Of a stretch of 5,420 bases of DNA, positions 1-5,420 are shown piece by piece; the first letter of the stretch is position 1, and each line of letters opens with the position of its first letter. Position numbers and translations under genes: made by a program. The notes below the pieces were generated by a model. That model was given only the letters and a program-made list of their open reading frames with translations. It was not told where the DNA came from and ran no database searches. This DNA is from Bacteroidota bacterium (lineage in GTDB: Bacteria; Bacteroidota; Bacteroidia; Bacteroidales; Paludibacteraceae): the NCBI GenBank assembly GCA_021804525.1, contig JAJZHJ010000121.1, forward strand, positions 1-5,420. The letters are read 5' to 3'.

Positions 1-18
1 AATAGATATATCTTTGTA

Positions 19-1695
19 TTATCGGCGACGTTTATTGCCATTCGAACGGGGAGTCTGCCCATAGCGAGGTTGTCTCGATCCTTTCTGGTTGCCATCAGGC
101 TGAGCACGATCGACCACCATTTTCCGTTCCAATCCTTTGATTTTGTTCAAGGATTCAATTACCAATTGTGCATCGGCTTCATTGACCTCCACAAAAGAGA
201 AATTGGGCAAAATATCAATCTTCCCGATCTCGACACGTTTTGGAACATATTGGTTGATGATTTCAATAAAATGAGGAGGAATCATGCCATCCACTTTTCC
301 GTAGTTGATAAACAAACGGGCAAATCCTTTGACACCAGCACGACTATGCTCGGTTCGTCCACCTCTTTCGTCAGGCACATCCAACTCATCGGCATCACGG
401 TAGTATTCCAACATGCGGTTAAATTCCAACGAAATCAACCGTTTGATAACATCTTCTTTCGACAACCAATCCAGTTTGCGATAAGCGACAGGCAATAAAT
501 CGACGATTTCCGCTTCATTGACTTCCACCTTTTCAATCTTATCAACCAGATTGATCAATTGTTTTTCACAAATAGCCTTGCCGGTAGGAATAACTCCGGG
601 TTCAAACTTTTTATTAATCAGGCGCTCAATATCGCGTAAATGATTTTTCTCTCTGCTGTGCACTATGGCAATGGAAATCCCTGTTTTTCCGGCACGTCCG
701 GTTCGTCCGCTACGGTGCGTATACGTTTCAAGATCATCGGGTAAGCCATAGTTAATGACATGTGTCAAATCGTCCACATCCAAACCACGGGCAGCCACAT
801 CGGTAGCAACTAAGATTTGCAGGTTACGAATACGAAACTTTTGCATCACATAATCGCGCTGCTGCTGCGAAAGATCGCCATGCAACGAATCGGCATTATA
901 GCCATCGCGAATCAGGGCTTCGGCTATTTCTTGCGTGTCTTTGCGCGTACGGCAAAAAACAATGCCATAGAAATTAGGATAATAGTCGGCAATACGCTTC
1001 AATGCCAAATATTTATCTTTGGCGTGCACCATGTAAAAGCGGTGTTTTACGTTGTTGGTGCTTTCGTTTTTATTGCCTACCACAATCTCTTGTGCATCGT
1101 GCATGTAGGTTTTTGCAATGCGCGAAATCTCGTTAGGCATGGTGGCCGAAAACAACAACGTGGTACGTTCTTTGGGAACGGCTGCCAAAATAGCGTTGAT
1201 ACTTTCGGTAAAGCCCATGTTCAACATCTCATCGGCCTCATCCATCACCACATTCCGTATGGCATCGAGCTTCATAGTGCCACGTTTCATCAGATCGAGC
1301 AATCGACCCGGAGTGGCAACAACTACATGCACCCCCTTTTTCAACGAACGAATTTGACTCTCAATACTCGAACCTCCATAGACAGGAAGCACCTTTAACC
1401 CTTCAACGTATTTGGAATAATCAATCAGATCGTCGGCAATCTGCAAACACAACTCACGCGTAGGACAAAGAATTAATGTTTGCGGATGGCGGAACGCAAT
1501 ATCAGTCTTTTGAATGATCGGAATCCCAAACGCAGCCGTCTTGCCGGTGCCGGTTTGAGCAAGTCCAATCACATCGTGCGCACTTTGAAGTAAAACCGGA
1601 ATTACTTTTTCTTGGATAGGCATGGGTGTTTCGTATCCTAATTCATTGATAGCCTTCATTATTCTGGCATCAATACCCAACTCTTCAAATGTCAT
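19..1695 (-). CDS. deaD: DEAD-box ATP-dependent RNA helicase with DbpA-like RNA-binding domain
   Basis: This cytoplasmic helicase (558 aa) uses ATP to unwind short RNA duplexes; relatives act in ribosome assembly, mRNA turnover and cold growth. The two-lobed core is complete: Q motif (PIQ, Q28), motif I AQTGTGKT (46-53), PTREL (78-82), TPGR (128-131), DEAD (152-155), SAT (183-185), VFCRT (246-250), ATDVAARGLDV (297-307) and HRSGRTGR (327-334). Residues about 453-530 resemble the DbpA/DeaD RNA-binding domain (GVKGFARLFINYGKVDGM onward), followed by a short basic tail ending KRRR, a usual RNA-contacting extension. The reading frame extends upstream to 1740, but a promoter-like -7 element lies inside that extension, and family proteins usually begin close to MTFEELGI, so the ATG at 1695-1693 is chosen. 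It reads alone, 331 bp downstream of the transporter. The DeaD/CsdA assignment is by domain layout; other Bacteroidota DEAD-box paralogues (RhlE-like) usually lack the DbpA-like domain. The specific RNA substrate is unknown. Confidence 0.95.
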   Translation of the reverse strand: MTFEELGIDARIMKAINELGYETPMPIQEKVIPVLLQSAHDVIGLAQTGTGKTAAFGIPIIQKTDIAFRHPQTLILCPTRELCLQIADDLIDYSKYVEGLKVLPVYGGSSIESQIRSLKKGVHVVVATPGRLLDLMKRGTMKLDAIRNVVMDEADEMLNMGFTESINAILAAVPKERTTLLFSATMPNEISRIAKTYMHDAQEIVVGNKNESTNNVKHRFYMVHAKDKYLALKRIADYYPNFYGIVFCRTRKDTQEIAEALIRDGYNADSLHGDLSQQQRDYVMQKFRIRNLQILVATDVAARGLDVDDLTHVINYGLPDDLETYTHRSGRTGRAGKTGISIAIVHSREKNHLRDIERLINKKFEPGVIPTGKAICEKQLINLVDKIEKVEVNEAEIVDLLPVAYRKLDWLSKEDVIKRLISLEFNRMLEYYRDADELDVPDERGGRTEHSRAGVKGFARLFINYGKVDGMIPPHFIEIINQYVPKRVEIGKIDILPNFSFVEVNEADAQLVIESLNKIKGLERKMVVDRAQPDGNQKGSRQPRYGQTPRSNGNKRRR

Positions 1696-1717
1696 TTTTA
1701 CTGTTTTAAAATTGTTG

Positions 1718-1725
1718 CAAAGGTA
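1718..1725 (-). promoter_or_regulatory. Bacteroidota-type -7 promoter element for the helicase gene
   Basis: Read on the minus strand this is TACCTTTG, an exact match to the TAnnTTTG -7 consensus recognised by the primary sigma factor of Bacteroidota. It is followed by CAAC and then the helicase ATG 22 bp downstream, implying a 5' leader of only about 15-20 nt. No convincing TTTG element is seen at the expected 19-21 bp further upstream; TTTTTG is present but about 26 bp away. The element supports the shorter helicase start. The match is seen directly; its activity is inferred. Confidence 0.6.
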
Positions 1726-2026
1726 GCGATATATTTCCACAACCTTTCTATCAAAAAGAGAATTAATCGGTTACAATGAAAATGCCTAAAACATCTGAAG
1801 CCCGTAGAGTTTCATAGAGCACATAGGATCTGCTGAAAAACTACTTATTGTCACGGAGGGCTAAATCTGAAAATACAACATTATTCTATTGCCTTTGCCT
1901 CCTCCTATTGCCAACTCCCATTCTATCAGTCTTAGCCTCTTTATCATTAACTCATTCATTATTTGCGTATTTCATTGATAGTTGACAACAAAATATGGGT
2001 TTTGACTGATTCTCATTTCCAAATTC
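1726..2026. other. Spacer between transporter and helicase, no gene
   Basis: About 300 bp without a credible gene. Read on the minus strand, the only ATG-initiated frames I found are tiny (for example 14 codons at 1972-2016 and 11 codons at 1886-1918) and lack ribosome binding sites. It contains the distal copy of a 33-nt direct repeat (1886-1918), described separately. I see no strong terminator for the transporter: the best hairpin (1989-2004, CAAAA/TTTTG) has only five A-T-rich pairs. The rest is AT-rich sequence that I cannot assign. Confidence 0.6.
1886..1918 (-). repeat. 33-nt imperfect direct repeat, distal copy
   Basis: By hand count this aligns without gaps to the last 33 nt of the transporter gene (2027-2059), with 24 of 33 identical positions and an exact shared 12-mer, CAAAGGCAATAG on the minus strand. 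Both copies break into similar blocks of 7, 7, 7, 5 and 7 nt containing GCAATAG-like heptamers. This suggests a degenerate heptamer repeat tract or a small duplication. The alignment is seen directly; the origin is inferred. Confidence 0.5.
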
Positions 2027-2059
2027 CTATTGCCTTTGGGTTTCTCTATTGTCTATTCC
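2027..2059 (-). repeat. 33-nt imperfect direct repeat, copy inside the transporter 3' end
   Basis: This copy encodes the transporter's C-terminal tail GIDNRETQRQ plus its TAG stop. The equivalent frame in the distal copy would read GVGNRRRQRQ and stop at the same place. The tail is hydrophilic and lies after the last membrane helix, so repeat-derived sequence here would not disturb the fold. GGAATAG and ACAATAG units are adjacent at its 5' end, and GCAATAG ends it. Confidence 0.5.
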
Positions 2060-3307
2060 CGTTCCCGGCTTATTCTGGTCTCGGAAAAACCGGCTGTACA
2101 TGACAAGATAGACTCCTTGCAAAACAGCGCCAACAAAAAAAGGGATTTGCAACTCTCCCATGTTGAAAAGAAAACCGGAAACACTCGGCCCCACGGATTG
2201 CGGCAATTGTGACGACATGGCATTAAGGCTTGTTGCAAAACCACGTCGTTTGTCACGCACCAATCCCACGGTTAACGCCTGCCGATTCCCAATCGACCCA
2301 CGGTTCAAAGCCGATCGCAAAATGTAAATAACAGATGCTAACCAATAATAGGGACTTAAAGGAAGTAGAATTAAGAGGATAAGACCAAAAGATCTTGCCC
2401 ATACAATCGACGTAACAATGCCTATTTTTTCGCTTATCTTTCCGGTAAACAGAGAAGAAATTCCGGTAATGAAAAATGTTGCAGCCATAATAGGCGCAAT
2501 GGATGCCGGCCCAATTCCAAATTTAGTAGCAAACCAATAAGAAATAAGTGGACCTGTTAATCCTATAGCCAAGCCATTAAATGAATTGAGAATTGCAAGT
2601 CCGGTAAGTTTTTTATTCTCTTGTTTTTTAATGTCTATTTCCGATTGATCGGGCACCCGTGTTCTGATCTCCTTAGTGCCTTTATAGGTCTCTTTAGCTT
2701 TGGCAAGAATAAATAAATTAACAATAGTAGCTATGGTAACAATCAAAAATAAAGGACGATATGCAATGGCTTGTATGGTTACAACGCCATGTCCATTTCC
2801 CATCCATTTATCAATGAACTCCGGTAGCATAGCCAACAAAGCACCGAATCCCATTCCGAAAAATCCATAAGCTGAATTCATGCTGTATATCCTGCCGCGA
2901 CGTGAAGGATGCACTTCTTCGGCCAACCATGCTTGTTCCACAGGAGAAAAAGGGCCGGCTGCTCCATTAGCTCCCCGCCCAAAACCGGCAACGATGATGG
3001 CAATGGACAAAATGATATGCTGGGCCGTCAACAACACAACGACACTACTCACAAGTACAATGCTTTCATAAACAAGCAAAAACGGCTTTCGGCGTATACG
3101 GTCACTGGCTATGCCGACACCTAAACTTAAAAACGCACCAATCAATCCTGCTGCACTAAGAACCAATCCAATATGAAACCCGTTCCATCCCAATGCAAGC
3201 AAGTACAACGTCAAATCGACAACAAGCACTCCTTGTCCGACGCTTCTAATAGCACGTGTCAAAACCAACCGCCTTGTGGTTGGGTGCAACTCACTAAGTC
3301 TTATCAA
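2027..3307 (-). CDS. Major facilitator superfamily transporter, substrate unknown
   Basis: This is a secondary transporter of the inner membrane, 426 aa, within the usual 400-450 aa MFS range. About twelve hydrophobic helices can be placed (roughly 25-44, 46-66, 75-95, 96-115, 142-162, 183-203, 235-258, 268-290, 298-315, 318-335, 360-380, 388-407), with a charged cytoplasmic loop between halves (about 204-234). The MFS signature motif A is visible after helix 2 as GIASDRIRRK (65-74). A second conserved-looking block runs from about 331 to 379 (RSALNRGSIGNRQ, then RRGFATSLNAMSSQLPQSVGP). I cannot tell export from import or name a substrate; drug or metabolite efflux is only one possibility. 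The start is doubtful: the frame has no ATG before M143, so TTG at 3307 is taken provisionally, with TTG at codons 7, 14 and 16 as alternatives. An in-frame TAA sits five codons upstream of it, after an ATG with a good ribosome binding site. The C-terminal tail is encoded by repeat-like DNA. Confidence 0.85.
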   Translation of the reverse strand: MIRLSELHPTTRRLVLTRAIRSVGQGVLVVDLTLYLLALGWNGFHIGLVLSAAGLIGAFLSLGVGIASDRIRRKPFLLVYESIVLVSSVVVLLTAQHIILSIAIIVAGFGRGANGAAGPFSPVEQAWLAEEVHPSRRGRIYSMNSAYGFFGMGFGALLAMLPEFIDKWMGNGHGVVTIQAIAYRPLFLIVTIATIVNLFILAKAKETYKGTKEIRTRVPDQSEIDIKKQENKKLTGLAILNSFNGLAIGLTGPLISYWFATKFGIGPASIAPIMAATFFITGISSLFTGKISEKIGIVTSIVWARSFGLILLILLPLSPYYWLASVIYILRSALNRGSIGNRQALTVGLVRDKRRGFATSLNAMSSQLPQSVGPSVSGFLFNMGELQIPFFVGAVLQGVYLVMYSRFFRDQNKPGTGIDNRETQRQ

Positions 3308-3322
3308 GTTATTATACTTTAG

Positions 3323-3358
3323 TTATCGGAAAATAGTTAAAAGCAACGTATCACTCAT
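3323..3358 (-). other. Short in-frame leader ORF or interrupted N-terminus ahead of the transporter
   Basis: An ATG at 3358-3356 opens 11 codons, MSDTLLLTIFR, ending in TAA at 3325-3323. The frame is the same as the transporter's: after TAA come CTA AAG TAT AAT AAC and then the TTG used as the provisional transporter start. The ATG is preceded by AAAGGA at a 7-nt spacing. It may be a translated leader whose termination helps ribosomes restart at TTG 15 nt later, or the original gene start interrupted by a nonsense change. No homology to known leaders is recognised. Confidence 0.35.
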
Positions 3359-3365
3359 AATGTAA

Positions 3366-3371
3366 TCCTTT
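3366..3371 (-). promoter_or_regulatory. Ribosome binding site ahead of the leader ATG
   Basis: AAAGGA on the minus strand lies 7 nt before the ATG at 3358, an ideal Shine-Dalgarno spacing. The TTG proposed for the transporter itself is preceded only by the A/T-rich sequence GTATAATAAC. The contrast suggests that ribosomes load at 3358 rather than directly at 3307. Confidence 0.45.
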
Positions 3372-3418
3372 AATTATCAACGAATCTATCCTCACAAATA
3401 GAACAATAGGAAACCTGA

Positions 3419-3426
3419 CAAATTTA
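3419..3426 (-). promoter_or_regulatory. Candidate -7 promoter element for the transporter
   Basis: The minus strand reads TAAATTTG, an exact TAnnTTTG match. It would start transcription about 55 nt before the leader ATG and about 105 nt before the transporter TTG. No TTTG is seen 19-21 bp upstream, so the match is only half of a promoter. In AT-rich DNA such an octamer can occur by chance. Confidence 0.35.
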
Positions 3427-3430
3427 GCAA

Positions 3431-3438
3431 CTATTGCC
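3431..3438 (-). repeat. Isolated copy of the GGCAATAG motif in the transporter upstream region
   Basis: CTATTGCC on the plus strand (GGCAATAG on the minus strand) also occurs at 1886-1893, 1905-1912 and 2027-2034, always in this orientation. All are in spacers except the last, which is at the transporter stop. The reverse orientation appears as AATAGGCAAT at 5081-5090, and a variant ACAATAGG at 3403-3410. These look like scattered remnants of one heptamer motif; no function is recognised. Confidence 0.35.
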
Positions 3439-3488
3439 GAATTAATAGGTAGCCAAAATCTTTCAATCAAACAACAACCTTTCCCTGC

Positions 3489-3519
3489 AAAAAAGCACGC
3501 AAGAAAAAGATGAGCGCTT
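3489..3519 (-). terminator. Weak candidate intrinsic terminator
   Basis: On the minus strand AAGCGC pairs with GTGCTT (six pairs, one of them G-U) around a 15-nt loop, and the 3' arm runs into a six-T tract. It lies about 155 nt beyond the kinase stop and could back up the stronger hairpin at 3600-3650. The short stem and long loop make it doubtful. Confidence 0.2.
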
Positions 3520-3599
3520 CAACTTTACAGAATAAAACAATACCTGGTCCCTATCACGAACTTATTTGTACTAAAAGGCGTTGCGGAAGTAATGTAGAA
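3520..3599. other. Spacer beyond the kinase hairpin, nothing recognised
   Basis: This 80-bp stretch separates the kinase hairpin from the transporter's upstream region. I see no open frame, promoter match or repeat in it. Together with 3308-3519 it makes up most of the 366-bp gap between transporter and kinase, whose other contents (leader ORF, ribosome binding site, -7 element, heptamer motif, weak terminator) are listed separately. Confidence 0.5.
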
Positions 3600-3650
3600 A
3601 TGAAGCAAAGAAGATATATCAGCTAACCGCATATATCTTCCTTGCTTCAT
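3600..3650 (-). terminator. Long hairpin after the kinase gene, likely transcription terminator or 3'-end stabiliser
   Basis: Two 20-nt arms (3600-3619 and 3631-3650) are inverted repeats around an 11-nt loop. The only imperfection becomes a G-U pair in minus-strand RNA, so the stem is continuous there, while plus-strand RNA would carry an A-C mismatch. It starts 23 nt after the kinase stop codon. The run after it on the minus strand is TTCTACATT, a poor T-tract, and the stem has only about 30% GC. It fits the end of the kinase transcript by position, but could instead act by protecting the mRNA 3' end. Confidence 0.6.
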
Positions 3651-3673
3651 GGTCATATTACCAATCAGAGTGT

Positions 3674-4933
3674 TTATTTATGCAGTGAAAAATGAAACTC
3701 TAATCCACCTCCTGCTCGATTGCTAACAGTGATCGCCCCACGGTGCAACTCTACAGCATTCTTTACAATGGATAAACCAAGACCCGTACCGCCAGTTTTT
3801 CGCGAACGGCCTTTGTCCACCCGATAGAAACGGTCGAACAAATGCGACAAATGTTCAGCAGCAACTCCCGTTCCGGTGTCTGAAAAGACAAAAAAGAAAT
3901 GTGTGTCGTCTTCGCCCGTAAGTGCAATTCGCAACGAAACATTTTCGCCGGCGTAGGAAATGGCATTATCCAGCAAATTGCGAAAAACAGAATAGACGAG
4001 CATCGGATTTGCTTTCAACCATACCTCGCCACCAAAAGAAGTCTCTATTTGCATGTTTTTCTGTTGCAGCATTAATGCCACGTCCTGCAACACCTGATCA
4101 ATCGTTTTATTTAAGCAGAGCAATTCCATCTCCACCGCCTGAGGTGCTTCATTCATCTCGTTGAGTAACAAAATATCCTGCAATAATTGATTCAACCGTT
4201 GTGCCTGTGCAAAACTACGTTCAATGAAAAATTGCTGACGTTCTGCCGGCAGTGTAGGATTATCGTGCAACGTCTCCATGTAACCGATAATGCTGCTCAA
4301 AGGCGTTTTCAACTCGTGAGCAACTTGATGCGTCAACCGACGTCGAATAGTAGCATCGTGATCATCTTGAGCACGTTGCATTTGCGAATTGAAACGATTG
4401 GAGAAATAAAATAATATGGCGGTGACTAAAAATGTCAGCATCAGCCAGAAATAAAAATAGAGATTATCAGGCGACAAAAGAGATGTAACGGCAACGTCGT
4501 AAGGCAATGCTGACCGGACATAACAAGAATTGAACAACGTTGCATGATAATAATATCGCCTTCCTATAGTATGTGATGTACGAATATCGGAACCACTCCC
4601 TGTGGCACGAGCCAACGCCACTTCAGGACGCGTAAAATGATTTTCCATCCTTTCAACATGGCTCACGGCATTATCATAAACCACCTTTCCGTTCAACTCG
4701 ATCACCGTTACCCGTTCATCTTTATACGGAAAGAGAACTATCAACGAATCCATGCGCGCCAAAGAGCCGTGATGCATGGTCATGTAATGAAATACCATCT
4801 CATTGGTGTCGTTCAAAATAGTATTCAGCAAATTGGCTTTGTACCGTTTCTCCCGATGGTACTGAAAAGCTAAAACCGATATGGCAAAAGCTAAAAACAG
4901 AAGAAGATAATAACCAAATAATTGTTTTTTCAT
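3674..4933 (-). CDS. Membrane sensor histidine kinase, PhoR-like, without HAMP
   Basis: This is the signal-sensing half of a two-component system: it autophosphorylates on histidine and passes the phosphate to a response regulator, most likely the one encoded just upstream. The 419-aa protein has an N-terminal membrane helix (about 5-23), a periplasmic sensor region of about 135 aa, and a second helix (about 158-178). Only about 20 residues separate that helix from the dimerisation domain, too few for a HAMP domain. The H-box AHELKTPL carries the phosphorylated H206. The ATPase domain shows the N-box NLLDNA (319-324), G1 DTGTGV (352-357), F-box LFDRFYRVD (365-373) and G2 GGTGLGLSIV (381-390), all intact. 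The sensor region, with RPEVALARATGSG and an SALPYD segment, resembles Bacteroidota PhoR/RprX-type kinases, but the ligand is unknown. The ATG at 4933 follows an A-rich stretch (TTAAAAAACAAAT), as is common in this phylum. A long hairpin follows the stop codon. Confidence 0.95.
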   Translation of the reverse strand: MKKQLFGYYLLLFLAFAISVLAFQYHREKRYKANLLNTILNDTNEMVFHYMTMHHGSLARMDSLIVLFPYKDERVTVIELNGKVVYDNAVSHVERMENHFTRPEVALARATGSGSDIRTSHTIGRRYYYHATLFNSCYVRSALPYDVAVTSLLSPDNLYFYFWLMLTFLVTAILFYFSNRFNSQMQRAQDDHDATIRRRLTHQVAHELKTPLSSIIGYMETLHDNPTLPAERQQFFIERSFAQAQRLNQLLQDILLLNEMNEAPQAVEMELLCLNKTIDQVLQDVALMLQQKNMQIETSFGGEVWLKANPMLVYSVFRNLLDNAISYAGENVSLRIALTGEDDTHFFFVFSDTGTGVAAEHLSHLFDRFYRVDKGRSRKTGGTGLGLSIVKNAVELHRGAITVSNRAGGGLEFHFSLHK

Positions 4934-5245
4934 ACGTGAATGATTTGTTTTTTAAGGTCGTATGGAACTCACATGTCAACCATTCTCATATTCTTGGGTG
5001 TAAGTAATTTACATGCAAGTTTCATGAAATAGGAAATAATAATTGCAAGGTTAAAGGAGTTATGTAGAAGGCATTAAACCAATAGGCAATTTACTAATCT
5101 ACATCTCATTGTTAACTGCCCATTTAAGATGGTAAATGTGTTATGTTCTGAAAGAATCTAATTGACAATAGTACTTCCTCATATATTCATTAACTTCGTA
5201 TCTTCCCGTAACTTCTACATTCAAACTACTATCTACCTGCTAGCT
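4934..5245. other. Spacer between regulator and kinase genes, no gene recognised
   Basis: These 312 bp are unusually long for a regulator-kinase pair, which commonly overlap or nearly touch. Minus-strand frames here are tiny; the longest I find is 18 codons at 4969-5025 (MKLACKLLTPKNMRMVDM), with no Shine-Dalgarno-like site. No exact TAnnTTTG is present on the minus strand; the nearest is TAACCTTG at 5046-5053 (one mismatch, no upstream partner). A 10-bp palindrome, TTTCATGAAA, lies at 5020-5029, and a reversed heptamer motif at 5081-5090. No terminator is evident after the regulator. Confidence 0.5.
5020..5029. promoter_or_regulatory. 10-bp palindrome upstream of the kinase, possible protein-binding site
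   Basis: TTTCATGAAA is a perfect palindrome about 90 bp ahead of the kinase ATG. Short perfect palindromes can be operator half-sites, but a 10-bp AT-rich one also arises by chance, and no second copy is seen nearby. Its position in the regulator-kinase spacer is the only support. Confidence 0.15.
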
Positions 5246-5420
5246 CTATTCCAAAAAACAATAGCCATAACCGGAGCGGGTGACAATTTTTTTTCCATAA
5301 GGCGCAATCTTTTTACGCAGGCGGGTAATGTGCACATCAACCGTACGATCGGTAACAAACACATCGTCGGCCCATACTTTTTCTAAAATCGTCTCGCGTG
5401 AAAAAACTGTAGCCGGAAAT
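5246..5420 (-). CDS. Response regulator, OmpR/PhoB family, C-terminal fragment (cut by window edge)
   Basis: Only the last 57 codons are inside the window; the receiver domain and the start of the DNA-binding domain lie beyond the right edge. The visible part is the end of a winged-helix domain: VFSRETILEKVW is the helix before the transactivation loop, TDRTVDVHITRLRKKI is the DNA-recognition helix, and IVTRSGYGYCF is the wing hairpin, followed by LE and TAG. This layout is diagnostic of OmpR/PhoB regulators, which bind direct-repeat operators after phosphorylation. It sits upstream of the histidine kinase on the same strand and is very likely its cognate partner, despite the 312-bp gap. Resemblance to Bacteroidota RprY/PhoP-type regulators is expected, but the fragment is too short to name it. 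The truncation is due to the window, not to a mutation. Confidence 0.92.
   Translation of the reverse strand, partial: FPATVFSRETILEKVWADDVFVTDRTVDVHITRLRKKIAPYGKKIVTRSGYGYCFLE

Noticed and set aside
70..498. 142-codon plus-strand frame opposite the helicase C-terminal region
   Set aside because: It is antisense to a gene with complete conserved motifs, its translation matches no recognisable family, and it has no promoter or ribosome binding site of note.
817..1398. 193-codon plus-strand frame, and a second one at 1118-1357, opposite the helicase core
   Set aside because: Both are shadow frames of the helicase coding strand; their histidine- and isoleucine-rich translations are typical of antisense reading.
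1989..2004. CAAAA/TTTTG hairpin after the transporter as a terminator
   Set aside because: The stem has only five mostly A-T pairs and no T-tract follows it, so it would not be a stable terminator.
2053..2256. 67-codon minus-strand frame overlapping the transporter end in another frame
   Set aside because: It lies within the transporter coding region in a different frame and resembles no known protein.
2880..3124. Two overlapping plus-strand frames opposite the transporter
   Set aside because: They are antisense to conserved MFS sequence including motif A, have no domain signal, and overlap each other in different frames.
3922..4873. Plus-strand frames of 75-80 codons opposite the histidine kinase
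   Set aside because: The kinase strand carries all expected motifs; these frames are shadows without recognisable content.
4969..5025. 18-codon minus-strand frame MKLACKLLTPKNMRMVDM ahead of the kinase
   Set aside because: It is too short to judge from sequence, has no Shine-Dalgarno-like site, and its ATG falls in a palindrome; chance occurrence is likely.
5162..5386. 74-codon plus-strand frame at the right edge
   Set aside because: Its second half is antisense to the response-regulator winged-helix codons, which are clearly coding on the minus strand.
1..5420. CRISPR array, tRNA, rRNA, insertion sequence, transposase or defence genes
   Set aside because: No regularly spaced repeats, cloverleaf-like sequence, transposase motifs or terminal inverted repeats were seen; the four genes account for almost all coding potential.

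Overview
The window is an ordinary-looking piece of a Bacteroidota chromosome, probably order Bacteroidales. The reasons are the Bacteroidota-type promoter -7 element (TAnnTTTG) just ahead of the helicase gene, moderate-to-low GC with AT-rich spacers, A-rich rather than strongly Shine-Dalgarno-like start regions, and protein styles (a PhoR-like kinase without HAMP, an OmpR-type regulator tail ending GYGYCFLE, a DeaD-type helicase with a DbpA-like RNA-binding domain) that are typical of that group. Genus cannot be decided from the sequence alone.

All four protein genes lie on the minus strand, so transcription runs from the right edge to the left. In that order they are: the last 57 codons of an OmpR/PhoB-family response regulator (5246-5420, cut by the window edge); a membrane sensor histidine kinase (3674-4933); a major facilitator superfamily transporter (2027-3307); and a DEAD-box RNA helicase (19-1695). 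No gene is supported on the plus strand. The regulator and kinase very likely form one two-component system, although a 312-bp spacer separates them. The transporter and helicase are separated from their neighbours by 366 and 331 bp and each has its own candidate promoter, so they look like independent units rather than one operon. Nothing in the sequence links the transporter's substrate or the helicase to the two-component system.

The spacers hold the less routine material. A near-perfect 20-bp inverted repeat follows the kinase stop codon. The transporter has no usable ATG start. Instead, an ATG with a good ribosome binding site lies in the same frame upstream but is cut off by a TAA after 11 codons, which suggests either a leader peptide with reinitiation or a damaged N-terminus. 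The transporter's last 11 codons are nearly duplicated as a 33-nt direct repeat 141 bp further downstream, and both copies are built from a degenerate GCAATAG-like heptamer that recurs in other spacers of this window. I did not find convincing evidence for a new defence, mobile or RNA-based system here.
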